Shown here in pieces: positions 43,249-54,398 of a stretch of DNA of 64,000 nt (the first letter of the stretch is position 1; every line of letters starts with the position of its first letter). Both the position numbers and the translations under genes were made by a program. The DNA comes from Rhizobium sp. Root1220 (GTDB taxonomy: Bacteria; Pseudomonadota; Alphaproteobacteria; Rhizobiales; Rhizobiaceae), in contig NZ_LMDG01000023.1 of the NCBI RefSeq assembly GCF_001426265.1, positions 211,826 to 275,825 of the forward strand. The letters run 5' to 3'. The notes under the pieces were generated by a model that saw only the letters and a list, made by a program, of their open reading frames with translations, did no database searches and was not told the origin of the DNA.

Positions 43249-44219
43249 GGGGCATTCCTTCCTGCGGTATTTTGGTTAAACACAAGATCAGCGGCGCCCT
43301 TGGCCATCGCCGGCGCCAACAGAAAGCCGTGGCGATAGAGGCCGTTGATCGAGATCCGGTTTCCTTCCCGGGTCGCCCTGGGAAAATTGTCGGGGAAGGC
43401 GGGGCGAATTCCGGCACCGGTTTCAACGACTGTCGCTTCGGCAAAGGCCGGATGCAGCGCGTAGGCGGCGTTTAAAAGTTCCATCAGCGATCGCGCGGCA
43501 ACCGGTCCACCGAACTCCGTTTCGATCATCGTGGCGCCGACCATGAACAGGCCCGCGCCGCGAGGAACGATGTAGACGGGAAAGCGCGGATGCAGCAGGC
43601 GGACCGGCCGAGCGAGGTCGATCTCCTGCGTCTCGAGATAGAGCATCTCGCCGCGCACGCCGCGCAGCCCCGCTGCTGTGCCAATGCGGGCGGCGCCGGT
43701 GCAGTCGACGACATTGTCGAAGCCCTCCTCGCTCGCGCTATGCTCTGCGAAGACAACGCCCTGAACCGCGAGCCTGTATCGCAGCAATGTCAGCACCCGC
43801 CGCGGGTCGAGATGGGCTTCGCCGGGGAAGAAAAGGCCCTGCCGGAATCGTCCGGCAAGCGAGGGCTCCAGCGAAGCAATCTCCGCGTCGCCCAGCCACT
43901 GATGGCCCGTCGTGCGGCCGGCAAAGCGTTTCAGTTCACCGTAATCGCGTGCCGGTGCCACCACCAGCGTGCCATATCGTTGAACTTCTCCCGGCAGGAT
44001 CGCATCCCAACGGTCGGCTGCGTCGAGACCTCTCAGCAGAACGGCTTCGTCGGCACTTTCACGCTCGCACCATGGCGCCAGCATGCCGCCCGCGAGCCAT
44101 GATGCGGCATGGCGGAATGTCGGGTACGAATCCACGATCGTTACATCGGCACCGCGCTTGCGAAGTTCATGGGCGACGGTGAGGCCGGCGACGCCGGGCC
44201 CCCTGACGAGAACGTGCAT
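43245..44219 (-). CDS. thiO: Glycine oxidase ThiO
   Basis: 324 residues, DAO-family flavoprotein. Oxidises glycine to iminoacetate for the thiazole ring. FAD motif VRGPGVAGLTVAHELRKRG is at the N-terminus, with the nucleotide-binding acid at VTIVDSYP. The C-terminal FAD loop reads NGLYRHGFLLAPAMAKG. ATG 44219 lies one base after the thiC stop; the much longer open frame running into thiC is not coding. Use of ThiO rather than ThiH implies an oxygen-dependent route. Confidence 0.93.
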   Translation of the reverse strand: MHVLVRGPGVAGLTVAHELRKRGADVTIVDSYPTFRHAASWLAGGMLAPWCERESADEAVLLRGLDAADRWDAILPGEVQRYGTLVVAPARDYGELKRFAGRTTGHQWLGDAEIASLEPSLAGRFRQGLFFPGEAHLDPRRVLTLLRYRLAVQGVVFAEHSASEEGFDNVVDCTGAARIGTAAGLRGVRGEMLYLETQEIDLARPVRLLHPRFPVYIVPRGAGLFMVGATMIETEFGGPVAARSLMELLNAAYALHPAFAEATVVETGAGIRPAFPDNFPRATREGNRISINGLYRHGFLLAPAMAKGAADLVFNQNTAGRNAP

Positions 44220-44220
44220 C

Positions 44221-46263
<2,043 letters not shown>

Positions 46264-46490
46264 TGAATGCGAGAAGGGTAGAGCGTGAAGGGCGAGGCTG
46301 TCAAGCCGAACCGCCGGCCGCCCGCACTGGCCTGAATGCCGCCTGCCAGGCGGGCCGCGTCTCGATGCAGGTTCGGCGCGAGGCTCCACTGTTGTTTGCA
46401 ACAAAAGCTGGTGGAGAGTTCGATTGAAGTGTTTCGGCAAATGGTGCGAGCCGGTAAGTGTTTAGAAAGTGTAAACAGTAAGAGGGTGCA

Positions 46491-46682
46491 ATGAGAGGCT
46501 TTAACGCAGGTGTGAGCGCCGCCCACTTGGAAAGAATGCTCGCTCCCTACATCGCCGACCGTCAGTCTCAAGCAGACAGCAGGGGTTCAGTCCGTTCCGA
46601 GGAGAGCGCCGGCGAAAACGGATCCTCAAAGGACGAAATGGCAAACGGCTGGCAAGCTGTCGGCAGCGCGCTCACGCGGTAA
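46491..46682 (+). CDS. Small hypothetical protein (63 aa), doubtful
   Basis: A frame starting MRGFNAGVSAAHLERMLAPY and ending SALTR, with GAGGG six bases before the ATG. It is polar with an N-terminal helix and no membrane segment or recognised motif. It lies between the thiC leader (divergent) and the glycosyltransferase gene, 67 bases upstream of the latter on the same strand. It could be a real small gene or a chance frame. I do not recognise a family. Confidence 0.3.
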   Translation: MRGFNAGVSAAHLERMLAPYIADRQSQADSRGSVRSEESAGENGSSKDEMANGWQAVGSALTR

Positions 46683-46749
46683 CCACTCGCGTTCTCGGCA
46701 CACGACAACGCCCGGCGAAAAATCGGTGCTTCAAACTGGAAATCGCGGA

Positions 46750-47751
46750 ATGACAACGGACATGCAAACAGCTGCCAGACTGGCCGGATCGTGCGATGCC
46801 GAGCAACCGGGAGGGGACAAGCGGGTTGCCGTCCTCATCCCCTGCTACAATGAGGAAGTCACAATAGGTGCGGTCGTTAGCGACTTTCGCCGGACACTCT
46901 CCGGTGCAACCATCTATGTTTTTGACAATAACTCCACTGATCGAACGATCGCTTGCGCGCGGGAGGCAGGTGCAATCGTGAATACTGTCCGGGAGCAGGG
47001 CAAGGGAAATGTCATAAGACGCATGTTCGCCGATATCGAAGCGGACATCTATCTCCTGGTCGACGGAGACGGAACGTATGACGCGAGTGCTGCACCGATC
47101 CTCATCGAGGAAATGACAGCGAATGGATTGGACATGGTCGTGGCAAGCCGGGCGTCGAACGAGCGCGAGGCGTATCGACCCGGGCACCGGTTTGGAAATT
47201 GGCTTCTGACGGCGTGTGTAACGATGATCTTCGGGCAGTCCCTAAAAGATATGCTTTCCGGCTACCGGGTATTCTCGCGCCGTTTCGTCAAATCCTTCCC
47301 TGCCCATGCATCCGGCTTTGAGACTGAAACGGAACTCACTGTCCATGCTTATGAACTCAGAATGCCGGTGTCCGAGATAACGACAGACTACCGTTCGCGT
47401 CCCCCCGGTTCCACCAGCAAACTCAATACCTATCGCGACGGCCTGCGAATTCTTTTGACAATCATACGTCTCTTCAAAGCGGAGAAGCCGCTGATATTCT
47501 TCGCATTTGGTTTCATAGTCTGTGTTCTGACATCGGTAATACTTACCGCGCCGCTTTTGACCACCTACCTGGAAACCGGGCTTGTACCCCGCTTGCCTAC
47601 AGCAGTGCTGGCGGCAACGATAATGTTGTTCGGTGCTCTGCTTTTGACCTCAGGTATGGTATTGAACACCGTCACGCGAGGTCGTATGGAAATCAAGCGT
47701 CTTGCTTACCTTGCAGTGCCGAGCCTTTGGCGTTCAGGCTCAGATGGCTGA
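46750..47751 (+). CDS. GT2 glycosyltransferase with C-terminal membrane segments
   Basis: 333 residues. The GT-A domain begins KRVAVLIPCYNEEVTIGAVV, with the metal-binding DGDGTYD (DxD) and the conserved DMLSGYRVFSRRFVKSFP. Two to three membrane helices follow (residues ~240-320). This resembles polyprenyl-phosphate sugar synthases (ArnC/DPM1-like) that make lipid-linked sugar donors. GGAA lies eight bases before ATG 46750; a GTG at 46726 is also possible. The next gene overlaps it and encodes a GtrA-type flippase fused to a GT-C enzyme. Together they fit a donor-synthesis, flipping and transfer chain for a surface glycan. Confidence 0.85.
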   Translation: MTTDMQTAARLAGSCDAEQPGGDKRVAVLIPCYNEEVTIGAVVSDFRRTLSGATIYVFDNNSTDRTIACAREAGAIVNTVREQGKGNVIRRMFADIEADIYLLVDGDGTYDASAAPILIEEMTANGLDMVVASRASNEREAYRPGHRFGNWLLTACVTMIFGQSLKDMLSGYRVFSRRFVKSFPAHASGFETETELTVHAYELRMPVSEITTDYRSRPPGSTSKLNTYRDGLRILLTIIRLFKAEKPLIFFAFGFIVCVLTSVILTAPLLTTYLETGLVPRLPTAVLAATIMLFGALLLTSGMVLNTVTRGRMEIKRLAYLAVPSLWRSGSDG

Positions 47752-49993
47752 ACTACGGAGACAAATCCTTAGTTTTGCAGTGGTAGGCATTGTCGGATTT
47801 GCAGTCGACCTGGGCGTATTGCTGCTTGCCTTGCACAATGGCGTGGGCCTGCTGGTTGGTCGCGCGATCTCATTTCTCACAGCGGTACTGGTGACTTGGT
47901 TCATCAACCGGCGCTTTACGTTCAGGTACAGCCACAGCGAGAAAATCCATAAGGAATGGTGGCTGTATTTTGGCACCATGCTATTGGGTGGGTCCTTGAA
48001 TTACCTGGTCTACTGCTTGGTCGTCTCAATGCTTCCAAACCTAAGGTTGCTGCCGGCGATCGCTGTCGCTTGCGGCTCTGTTGCTGGCATGGGCCTCAAT
48101 TTCGTAGGTGCGAAAGTGTGGGTGTTCAAAACCCATCTCAATGTAAATGCTGAAACGACGACGTTGAGAGTTTCGCAGAGCAGGCAACGCGGATTGCTCC
48201 GACGACCACAAGCTCCGGTGTTCGCGGCGATCATGGTTCCGTTGCTCTTCGGCTTGTATTCCCTAATCCTCGGTGCCGACGCCAATTGGGACCTCTACAA
48301 CTATCACGTCTACAACCCATTCGCCTTGATGCATGACAAGCTGTCGATCGATTTGGCGCCAGCGGGGTTCCAAGGCTACTTCAATCCCACGCTCGATCTA
48401 TTCGTCTATCTACTCAACCGGACGCTGCCGTCCGCGCTCTCGGGCTTCTTGCAAGGGGTGCTTCACGGGACGGCCTTTATCTTTGTGATGGGTATCGCGG
48501 TGGTCGTCCTTCCAGATAGACCCGTCGAAGATCGATACCGCGTGCCGATACTGTTGGCGCTTTCGGGATGTGTTACAGCCGTATTCCTATCAGAAATCGG
48601 CAACTCCATGGGCGATAACACGACTGCAATCTTCATTCTTGCAGCCATCTACTTGATGGTTTCGCGCTGGTCGGCCCTCGGACACTGCAACGCCAAGGCG
48701 ACGGCGCTGCTCCTGGTCGCTGGTCTGCTCGCCGGCGTCAGCACCGGTCTTAAGCTGACCAATGCGGTACCTGCCTTTTCCATCTGTCTGGCGCTCTTGT
48801 TTTGTTATCGAGGAACGCTGAGTCTCAGATTGAGGCTTTCCATCGTTTTCGGCATTTCGGCGATTGTCGGTTTCGCCATCACAGGTGGCTACTGGATGGT
48901 GCGGCTAGCCCAAGAATTCGGTAATCCGTTCTTTCCGCAGTTCAGTAACTTCTTTCCGCATCCGCTTGTCACGCCGGTATCCATTGCTGACCTGCGCTGG
49001 CGGCCAGATGGCTTTGTCGAAACCTTTTTCTGGCCTTTTCTTTTTTCAGCAGACGCCCGTAGGGTCGGCGAGCTACCCCTGCGCCAAATTATCTGGCCGA
49101 TCATCTATGTCACGTTCTGGATCTGGGCGGTGCGAGCAGTCTGGGCCCGGTGGCGCGGCGTCACAATGCCCACCCTCAAGCCGGAGGCCGCGTTCCTACT
49201 GTTCTTCATCGCAGCAGCCTATCTTATGTGGATGAATATATTCAGTATTTCCAGATACATGGTGTCGTTTGAAGTTCTTTTGCCGATCGCGCTCTTTGTT
49301 CTTCTGGCGCAACTCAATCCGTACGAACGGGCCCGGCGAATCACTGCGTGGTTGCTGATCCCTGCGGCTGCCGTCGTTCTGACCGGCGGCGCTCGTACTT
49401 GGGGTCATGAGGGGTGGGCCGATCCGCTCTACCATGTGGAAGCTCCCCCACTGTCTGGCTCTGAACACACGACCGTTCTGCTGGCCAGCCCGACAGAGCC
49501 GCTAGGCTGGCTTGTAGCCCTCTTCCCCCCCGACGTCGCATTTATCGGCTTGGCGAATGCTTTTCCTGCTACATCGGCCTACGCTGAAAAGGCGAGGGAA
49601 ATTGCGCGCGCACGCGGCGGCCAGATCTTTGTCATTACCGACGGCGAAAATAGCAAGCGTGCATCCGACATGGCCTTTTACAATGACTTGGCGCATCGGA
49701 TACAGCTCACGCGAAGCCCACAAGGTTGCGAATTCCTTCGGGGGATAACCACCCGACTGCGCCTCCGAGTGGATGTCGTATCGTCGGCTGGTGGCGAAAA
49801 CAGCTGCCGCCTTGACGTGCCGCAATCTCGAAAAATCGATGTTGATGTATCGGAGCGGACTCGACGGGACCAGGCTGCGCATATTGTCGCGCAATCAGGG
49901 TTCACACTGCATCCCGACGGCTGCACCGTATTTACCGCTGGGATTGGCACCGGGTCGCATCGCTACCAGCTGTGCAGGGCGACGTTGCCGTGA
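47744..49993 (+). CDS. GtrA-domain / GT-C membrane glycosyltransferase fusion
   Basis: 749 residues. Residues 1-~140 form a GtrA domain (RQILSFAVVGIVGFAVDLGV ... NRRFTFRYS) with four membrane helices, thought to flip polyprenyl-linked sugars. After a basic linker, residues ~165-560 hold 8-10 membrane helices. They resemble GT-C enzymes, with an acidic first periplasmic loop (GADANWDLYNYHVYNP). The rest (~590-749) is soluble, probably periplasmic, without a recognised fold. ATG 47744 overlaps the GT2 gene by eight bases. Fusing flippase and transferase in one chain is unusual. The acceptor is unknown. Confidence 0.78.
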   Translation: MAELRRQILSFAVVGIVGFAVDLGVLLLALHNGVGLLVGRAISFLTAVLVTWFINRRFTFRYSHSEKIHKEWWLYFGTMLLGGSLNYLVYCLVVSMLPNLRLLPAIAVACGSVAGMGLNFVGAKVWVFKTHLNVNAETTTLRVSQSRQRGLLRRPQAPVFAAIMVPLLFGLYSLILGADANWDLYNYHVYNPFALMHDKLSIDLAPAGFQGYFNPTLDLFVYLLNRTLPSALSGFLQGVLHGTAFIFVMGIAVVVLPDRPVEDRYRVPILLALSGCVTAVFLSEIGNSMGDNTTAIFILAAIYLMVSRWSALGHCNAKATALLLVAGLLAGVSTGLKLTNAVPAFSICLALLFCYRGTLSLRLRLSIVFGISAIVGFAITGGYWMVRLAQEFGNPFFPQFSNFFPHPLVTPVSIADLRWRPDGFVETFFWPFLFSADARRVGELPLRQIIWPIIYVTFWIWAVRAVWARWRGVTMPTLKPEAAFLLFFIAAAYLMWMNIFSISRYMVSFEVLLPIALFVLLAQLNPYERARRITAWLLIPAAAVVLTGGARTWGHEGWADPLYHVEAPPLSGSEHTTVLLASPTEPLGWLVALFPPDVAFIGLANAFPATSAYAEKAREIARARGGQIFVITDGENSKRASDMAFYNDLAHRIQLTRSPQGCEFLRGITTRLRLRVDVVSSAGGENSCRLDVPQSRKIDVDVSERTRRDQAAHIVAQSGFTLHPDGCTVFTAGIGTGSHRYQLCRATLP

Positions 49994-50254
49994 AAGCAAG
50001 CGCTCGCACTTGCCCTAGCGCGCGTGGCCCCGATTGGCGCGAGGCTTAACAAGACAGTGGACGCGCGCGGGATCGGGATGTAGCAATCGTTTTCGCAAAG
50101 GGAATGCAGGCAGCTCGGATCGAGCGCGTCTTCAACAACATGTCCGAGCGACGGCAAACCGAGTCTATGGTCTCACCGCGGTCGTGGCGACACGGTTCAC
50201 TCTTTACGCGCCGTATTTGCCGCCGTCGCGAAAATTGCTTTATCTTTTGAGGAA

Positions 50255-50331
50255 ATTGGAGCGGGCGAAGGGATTCGAACCCTCGACCCCAACCTTGGCA
50301 AGGTTGTGCTCTACCACTGAGCTACACCCGC
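50255..50331 (-). tRNA. tRNA-Gly (anticodon GCC)
   Basis: The minus strand from 50331 reads GCGGGTG (acceptor), TAGCTCAGTGGTAGAGCA (D arm), an anticodon arm CAACCTTGCCAAGGTTG with anticodon GCC, GGTTCGAATCC (T arm), CGCCCGC (acceptor return), discriminator T and encoded CCA (50257-50255). All four stems pair. The GCC anticodon reads GGC and GGT glycine codons. Confidence 0.97.
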
Positions 50332-50584
50332 TCATAAATCCGACGGCCTGTGGTAGTTTGGAGGACCGTGGGCGCCACCTTGCGGCGACGGGCGCTATAT
50401 CGCCCAAACGATTTTCAAATGCAACAGGGAAATGACTGAAAGCCGAAGAAAAATTGGCGGTGGCGTCCGTAGGCGTCCCGAACGCCACAAGTGCAGGGGA
50501 GGGCGCCGATCGCGAAGATTGCAAAAGTGGGCGCGCAGACTTAATCAGGGCACCTGTCATTTCCCGACTGCGATGGATTGCAAG

Positions 50585-51094
50585 ATGACCGCTAGAACAC
50601 CGAAGACCCGAGACGAGCTGTTCGCTTTTCTCGATGAGCTCGATATCAGACACAACACTACCAATCACGCGCCTGTCTTCACCGTCGCGGAATCGGTTGC
50701 CCTGCGTGACGAAATTCCCGGTGGCCACACAAAGAATCTCTTCGTCAAAGACAAGAAGGATCGGTTCTTCCTGTTGACGGTGGAAGAGAACGCGGCTGTC
50801 GATCTGAAGACGGTACACACGCTGATCGGCGCTGCCAGCAAAGTGTCGTTCGGAAAGCCGGAAAAGCTGATGGAATATCTGGGCGTCATACCGGGCGCGG
50901 TAACCGCCTTCGGGGCAATCAACGATACGGGCGGCAATGTTACCTTTGTCCTCGACTCAGATCTGATGAAGGACGAGATTGTCAATTGCCATCCGCTTTC
51001 GAACGATGCCACGACGTCGATCGCGGGCGGTGACCTCATTCGTTTCATGGAAGCGACGGGGCATGAGCCGCTTGTCTTGAAAGTGACGTCCTGA
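50585..51094 (+). CDS. ProX/YbaK-type aminoacyl-tRNA deacylase
   Basis: 169 residues of the prolyl-tRNA-synthetase-associated domain family. Free-standing trans-editing enzymes of this type hydrolyse mischarged tRNA (ProXp-ala clears Ala-tRNA-Pro). Family segments: NHAPVFTVAESVALR, GGHTKNLFVKDKK, FFLLTVEENAAVDLK, KVSFGKPEKLMEYLGV, and GAVTAFGAINDTGGNV. ATG 50585 (MTARTPK) is chosen by family start; ATG 50573 is also possible and the frame is open further upstream without resemblance. A tRNA-Gly gene lies upstream on the other strand. Confidence 0.88.
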   Translation: MTARTPKTRDELFAFLDELDIRHNTTNHAPVFTVAESVALRDEIPGGHTKNLFVKDKKDRFFLLTVEENAAVDLKTVHTLIGAASKVSFGKPEKLMEYLGVIPGAVTAFGAINDTGGNVTFVLDSDLMKDEIVNCHPLSNDATTSIAGGDLIRFMEATGHEPLVLKVTS

Positions 51095-51147
51095 CATACG
51101 ATTTTAGCGCTAGAAAAGCCGGTTGACCGGCGTGGCGGGAGATACCT

Positions 51148-52113
51148 ATGAGCGGCAACGACAACCCCTACAGCAATTCCCTTGGCCAGATGTCGGCGTC
51201 GGCAAGCTATGGCGCGGCTCCCGCACCGGCGATGGGCAGCTACATCACGGACACGACGACCGCGAACTTCACGAAGGACGTTATCGAGGAGTCACGCAAC
51301 CAGCCGGTTCTCGTCGATTTCTGGGCGCCCTGGTGCGGGCCATGCAAGCAGCTGACGCCGGTGCTCGAAAAAGTCGTGAACGAGGCCCAGGGACGGGTGA
51401 AGCTGGTGAAGATGAACATCGACGATCATCCGTCGATTGCCGGTCAGCTTGGCATCCAGTCGATACCCGCCGTTATTGCCTTCGTCGGAGGCCGCCCCGC
51501 CGACGGCTTCATGGGTGCAGTACCGGAAAGCCAGGTTCGAGAGTTCATCGATCGAATCGCAGGACCGCCCGGTGCCGATCAGGCGGCTGAAATCGAGGCC
51601 GTCCTCAAGGAAGCCGATGAACTGCTGGCATCTGGCGACGTCAATGGAGCCGCGCAGCTTTACGGCGCGATCATGCAGGCAGATCCGGAAAACGCAAAGG
51701 CTTTGGCCGGCATGGCGGAATGCATGATTTCCGCCAACCAGCACGAGCGGGCACGCGAGGCGCTGACCGAGCTGCCGGACGAGATGGCGAAGGATACGGC
51801 GATCCAGGCCGTATTGAAGAAACTCGACCAGATCGAGGAAGCCCGCAAGCTCGGCGATCCGGTCGCGATCGAGCGCGAGCTTGCGGTCAATCCCGATGAT
51901 CATGCAGCCCGAATGAAGCTTGCCAAGATCCTCAACGTCGAGGGTAGGCGCGACGAGGCCGCCGAGAACCTGTTTTATATCATGCGCAAGGACCGCGGTT
52001 ACGATGATGACGGCGCCCGTCGTCAGCTTTTGCAGTTCTTCGAGGTCTGGGGCTTCAAGGATGCCGCCACCGTCGCGGCGCGCCGCAAGCTCTCCGCCAT
52101 GCTGTTTTCTTAA
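51148..52113 (+). CDS. Thioredoxin-TPR chaperedoxin (CnoX/YbbN-like)
   Basis: 321 residues. An N-terminal thioredoxin domain has an intact WCGPC site (Cys63, Cys66), followed by tetratricopeptide-like repeats (AAQLYGAIMQADPENAKALA, RRDEAAENLFYIMRKDRG). E. coli CnoX has SxxC instead of CGPC and acts as a chlorine-activated holdase passing clients to GroEL. The CGPC form here should also reduce disulfides, as shown for the Caulobacter protein. The neighbour upstream is the ProX-like deacylase and downstream a LON-N protein; this order is common in Rhizobiales. Confidence 0.88.
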   Translation: MSGNDNPYSNSLGQMSASASYGAAPAPAMGSYITDTTTANFTKDVIEESRNQPVLVDFWAPWCGPCKQLTPVLEKVVNEAQGRVKLVKMNIDDHPSIAGQLGIQSIPAVIAFVGGRPADGFMGAVPESQVREFIDRIAGPPGADQAAEIEAVLKEADELLASGDVNGAAQLYGAIMQADPENAKALAGMAECMISANQHERAREALTELPDEMAKDTAIQAVLKKLDQIEEARKLGDPVAIERELAVNPDDHAARMKLAKILNVEGRRDEAAENLFYIMRKDRGYDDDGARRQLLQFFEVWGFKDAATVAARRKLSAMLFS

Positions 52114-52225
52114 GCCGGGGGTTCAAGTTTAGGGTGAGTGCCCTTGCGTTTTCGGAGGCGGGCACCACATTCCCGTTTGTGCGGGCGTGGTGTCGCGCTC
52201 GCTGAGTGATGCGGGACCAGCCTCT

Positions 52226-52897
52226 ATGCAAGTCGGGAATGCACGATATCTAAAACCCGGCGATCTGCCTGATACGATCGCTGTATTTCCTCTGGGTGGC
52301 GCGCTTCTGCTGCCAACCGGGCAGTTGCCTCTGAATATCTTCGAGCCGCGCTACCTGGCGATGCTGGATGCCGCGTTGTCGGGAAACCGGCTGATCGGCA
52401 TGGTACAGCCGGCGCTCGGTGAACCCGCGGAAAGACAGGGCCAGGGTCACCTTGCCCCGGTCGGTTGCCTCGGGCGTATCACCTCTTTCGCCGAAACGGG
52501 CGACGGGCGCTACATCGTTTCGCTGACCGGCATTTGTCGCTTCCGTCTCCTTGAAGAAAAGGAAACCCACAACCCGTTCCGCAGTTTCCGCATCGCGCCT
52601 TTCATCGCCGATCTCTCGGCGCGGGACGAGGAGGATGCCGTCGACCGGTCTGCGCTTCTTGCCGCCTTCAAGGCCTATCTTGAGGCCAACAAGCTCGAGG
52701 CGGATTGGGAGAGTGTGGAGCGGGCGAGCAACCTGACGCTCGTCAACTCACTTGCGATGATGTCGCCCTTCGGGCCGGCCGAGAAACAGGCACTCCTGGA
52801 GGCGCCGGACCTGAGGACACGGGCCGAGACGCTGATTGCCATCACCGAGATCGTGCTGGCCCGCGTCTTCGGTGACTCCGATACCGTTCTGCAGTAG
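52226..52897 (+). CDS. LON substrate-binding-domain protein
   Basis: About 223 residues comprising only the LON N-terminal domain ([56 protein letters not shown]), without the AAA+ and protease parts. Function of such stand-alone proteins is unknown; a substrate-adaptor role is often suggested. ATG 52226 is preferred to the in-frame GTG 52187. It is followed 11 bases later by the Trm112-like gene. Confidence 0.87.
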   Translation: MQVGNARYLKPGDLPDTIAVFPLGGALLLPTGQLPLNIFEPRYLAMLDAALSGNRLIGMVQPALGEPAERQGQGHLAPVGCLGRITSFAETGDGRYIVSLTGICRFRLLEEKETHNPFRSFRIAPFIADLSARDEEDAVDRSALLAAFKAYLEANKLEADWESVERASNLTLVNSLAMMSPFGPAEKQALLEAPDLRTRAETLIAITEIVLARVFGDSDTVLQ

Positions 52898-52908
52898 ATC
52901 TGTTCGCC

Positions 52909-53097
52909 ATGGACGAAAAACTCAGCCGCGTTGATCCCAAGCTCCTGGAGTTGCTGGTCTGCCCCTTGACCAAAGGGCATCTCAGTTACGATCGCGAGCA
53001 CAATGAAATGGTGTCGGAAAAGGCGCGCCTTGCCTATCCGATCCGCGACGGTATTCCGATCATGCTGGTGTCGGAGGCCCGCAGCCTCGATGACTGA
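52909..53097 (+). CDS. Trm112 family protein
   Basis: 62 residues, with the zinc-ribbon-like Trm112 fold ([17 protein letters not shown], then [18 protein letters not shown]). In eukaryotes and archaea Trm112 activates methyltransferases that modify tRNA and release factors; the bacterial short form keeps only one of the usual cysteines here, so zinc binding may be lost. It ends at 53097, directly adjoining the convergent UbiH-type gene's stop at 53098. Confidence 0.88.
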   Translation: MDEKLSRVDPKLLELLVCPLTKGHLSYDREHNEMVSEKARLAYPIRDGIPIMLVSEARSLDD

Positions 53098-54312
53098 CTA
53101 GATCGTCTGTCCGGCGAGTAGGCGGGGGTTCTCCCTGGCCGTCGTTCCCGCCGCCTGTCCGATGAAGAAGGACTTGAGGCCCGGTAGCCGATCCACGATG
53201 CCGAGGCCAATATCGCGGGCGATACGGATCGGCGCCAGATCGTTGGAGAACAGCCTGTTCAACACATCGGTAGTCACCCCCATGCGGAACGTGTCGAATC
53301 GCCGCCAGGTCTGATAGCGCTCGAGAATATTGATCGACCCGATATCGAGACCGAGGCGATCGGCTTCGACGATGGTTTCGGCGAGTGCCGCGACATCCTT
53401 GAAACCGAGGTTAAGCCCCTGGCCCGATATTGGGTGAATGCCGTGCGCAGCGTCACCGGCCAGTGCCACGCGCGGCGCGACGAAGGCGCGCGCGAGCGTA
53501 AGCCCGAGCGGGAAGGCGCGCTTTTCTCCGATGATCTTCAAGGTGCCGAGCTTGTGGCCGAAGCGGCGTTCCAGCTCTTCCTCGAAAATGAGGTCGTCGG
53601 ATTTGACCAGCCGGTTCGCCTCCGGTGTCGGCTCGGTCCAGACAAGGGAGGAACGATTTCCCTTGAGCGGCAGGATGGCGAAGGGACCGGCGGGCAGGAA
53701 ATGCTCTTCCGCGCAGCCGTGGTGGGGGCGCTCATGCTCGACCGTTGCAACGATCCCCGACTGGCCATAATCCCATGAGACGGTCTTGATCCCGGCTAGT
53801 TCCCGCATCTGGGAGCGGACACCATCGCAGGCGACCACCAAACGCGTCTCCATGATGCTGCCGTCCGAAAGCGTCACCGACGCATGGGTGTCCTCGGTCG
53901 TCAGCCCGTGTGCACCGAGGCCATGCAGGATCTCGATGCCGAGCCGCTCACAGGTGCCCCGAAGCGCCCGCACGAGGGTGACGTTGGGAACCATATGCGC
54001 AAACGGCCTCCCGTCCTGCACCTCGCCATCGAAGGTGAGGAAGACGGGACGAACGGGATCTGACGTCTTCGAGTCCGTGACAATCATCCTGGTGATCGGC
54101 TGCGCGTCGGGCTCGATCTGATCCCAAATCCCGAAAACGTCGAGCATCTTGGTCGCGGCGGCGATGATCGCCGATGCCCGCATGTCCTTCTCCCATACGC
54201 CTGCGGGTGCTGCTTCCACGACGACGACATCGAGATGGGGCGCCGCCTGCTTGACCGCGACGGCGGCGGAAAGCCCCACATAACCCGCACCTACAACCAG
54301 CATGTCCCGCAT
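53098..54312 (-). CDS. UbiH/UbiF/COQ6-family FAD monooxygenase
   Basis: About 404 residues. Class A flavin monooxygenase with MLVVGAGYVGLSAAVAVKQ (FAD-ADP loop), DGVRSQMRELAGI (DG motif), and GDAAHGIHPISGQGLNLGFKD (ribityl-binding GD motif). Family members hydroxylate the ubiquinone ring; the ring position cannot be told by eye. ATG 54312 is used because a GGGA element precedes it; 54327 and 54303 are alternatives. It is divergent from tesB, with 86 bp between them, and abuts the Trm112 gene end to end. Confidence 0.87.
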   Translation of the reverse strand: MRDMLVVGAGYVGLSAAVAVKQAAPHLDVVVVEAAPAGVWEKDMRASAIIAAATKMLDVFGIWDQIEPDAQPITRMIVTDSKTSDPVRPVFLTFDGEVQDGRPFAHMVPNVTLVRALRGTCERLGIEILHGLGAHGLTTEDTHASVTLSDGSIMETRLVVACDGVRSQMRELAGIKTVSWDYGQSGIVATVEHERPHHGCAEEHFLPAGPFAILPLKGNRSSLVWTEPTPEANRLVKSDDLIFEEELERRFGHKLGTLKIIGEKRAFPLGLTLARAFVAPRVALAGDAAHGIHPISGQGLNLGFKDVAALAETIVEADRLGLDIGSINILERYQTWRRFDTFRMGVTTDVLNRLFSNDLAPIRIARDIGLGIVDRLPGLKSFFIGQAAGTTARENPRLLAGQTI

Positions 54313-54398
54313 AGCGTCCCGTTCCATTTCTTGTGAATATCGCGTTGATCTATATAGATCATCGGCACCGCACTTCCTACCGTCAGGAGCTGTACAAA

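Noticed and set aside
46271..50254. The GT2/GtrA module next to tRNA-Gly as a genomic island
   Set aside because: Composition seems slightly less GC-rich by eye, but no integrase, direct repeats or tRNA 3'-end duplication were found. Base composition was not computed.
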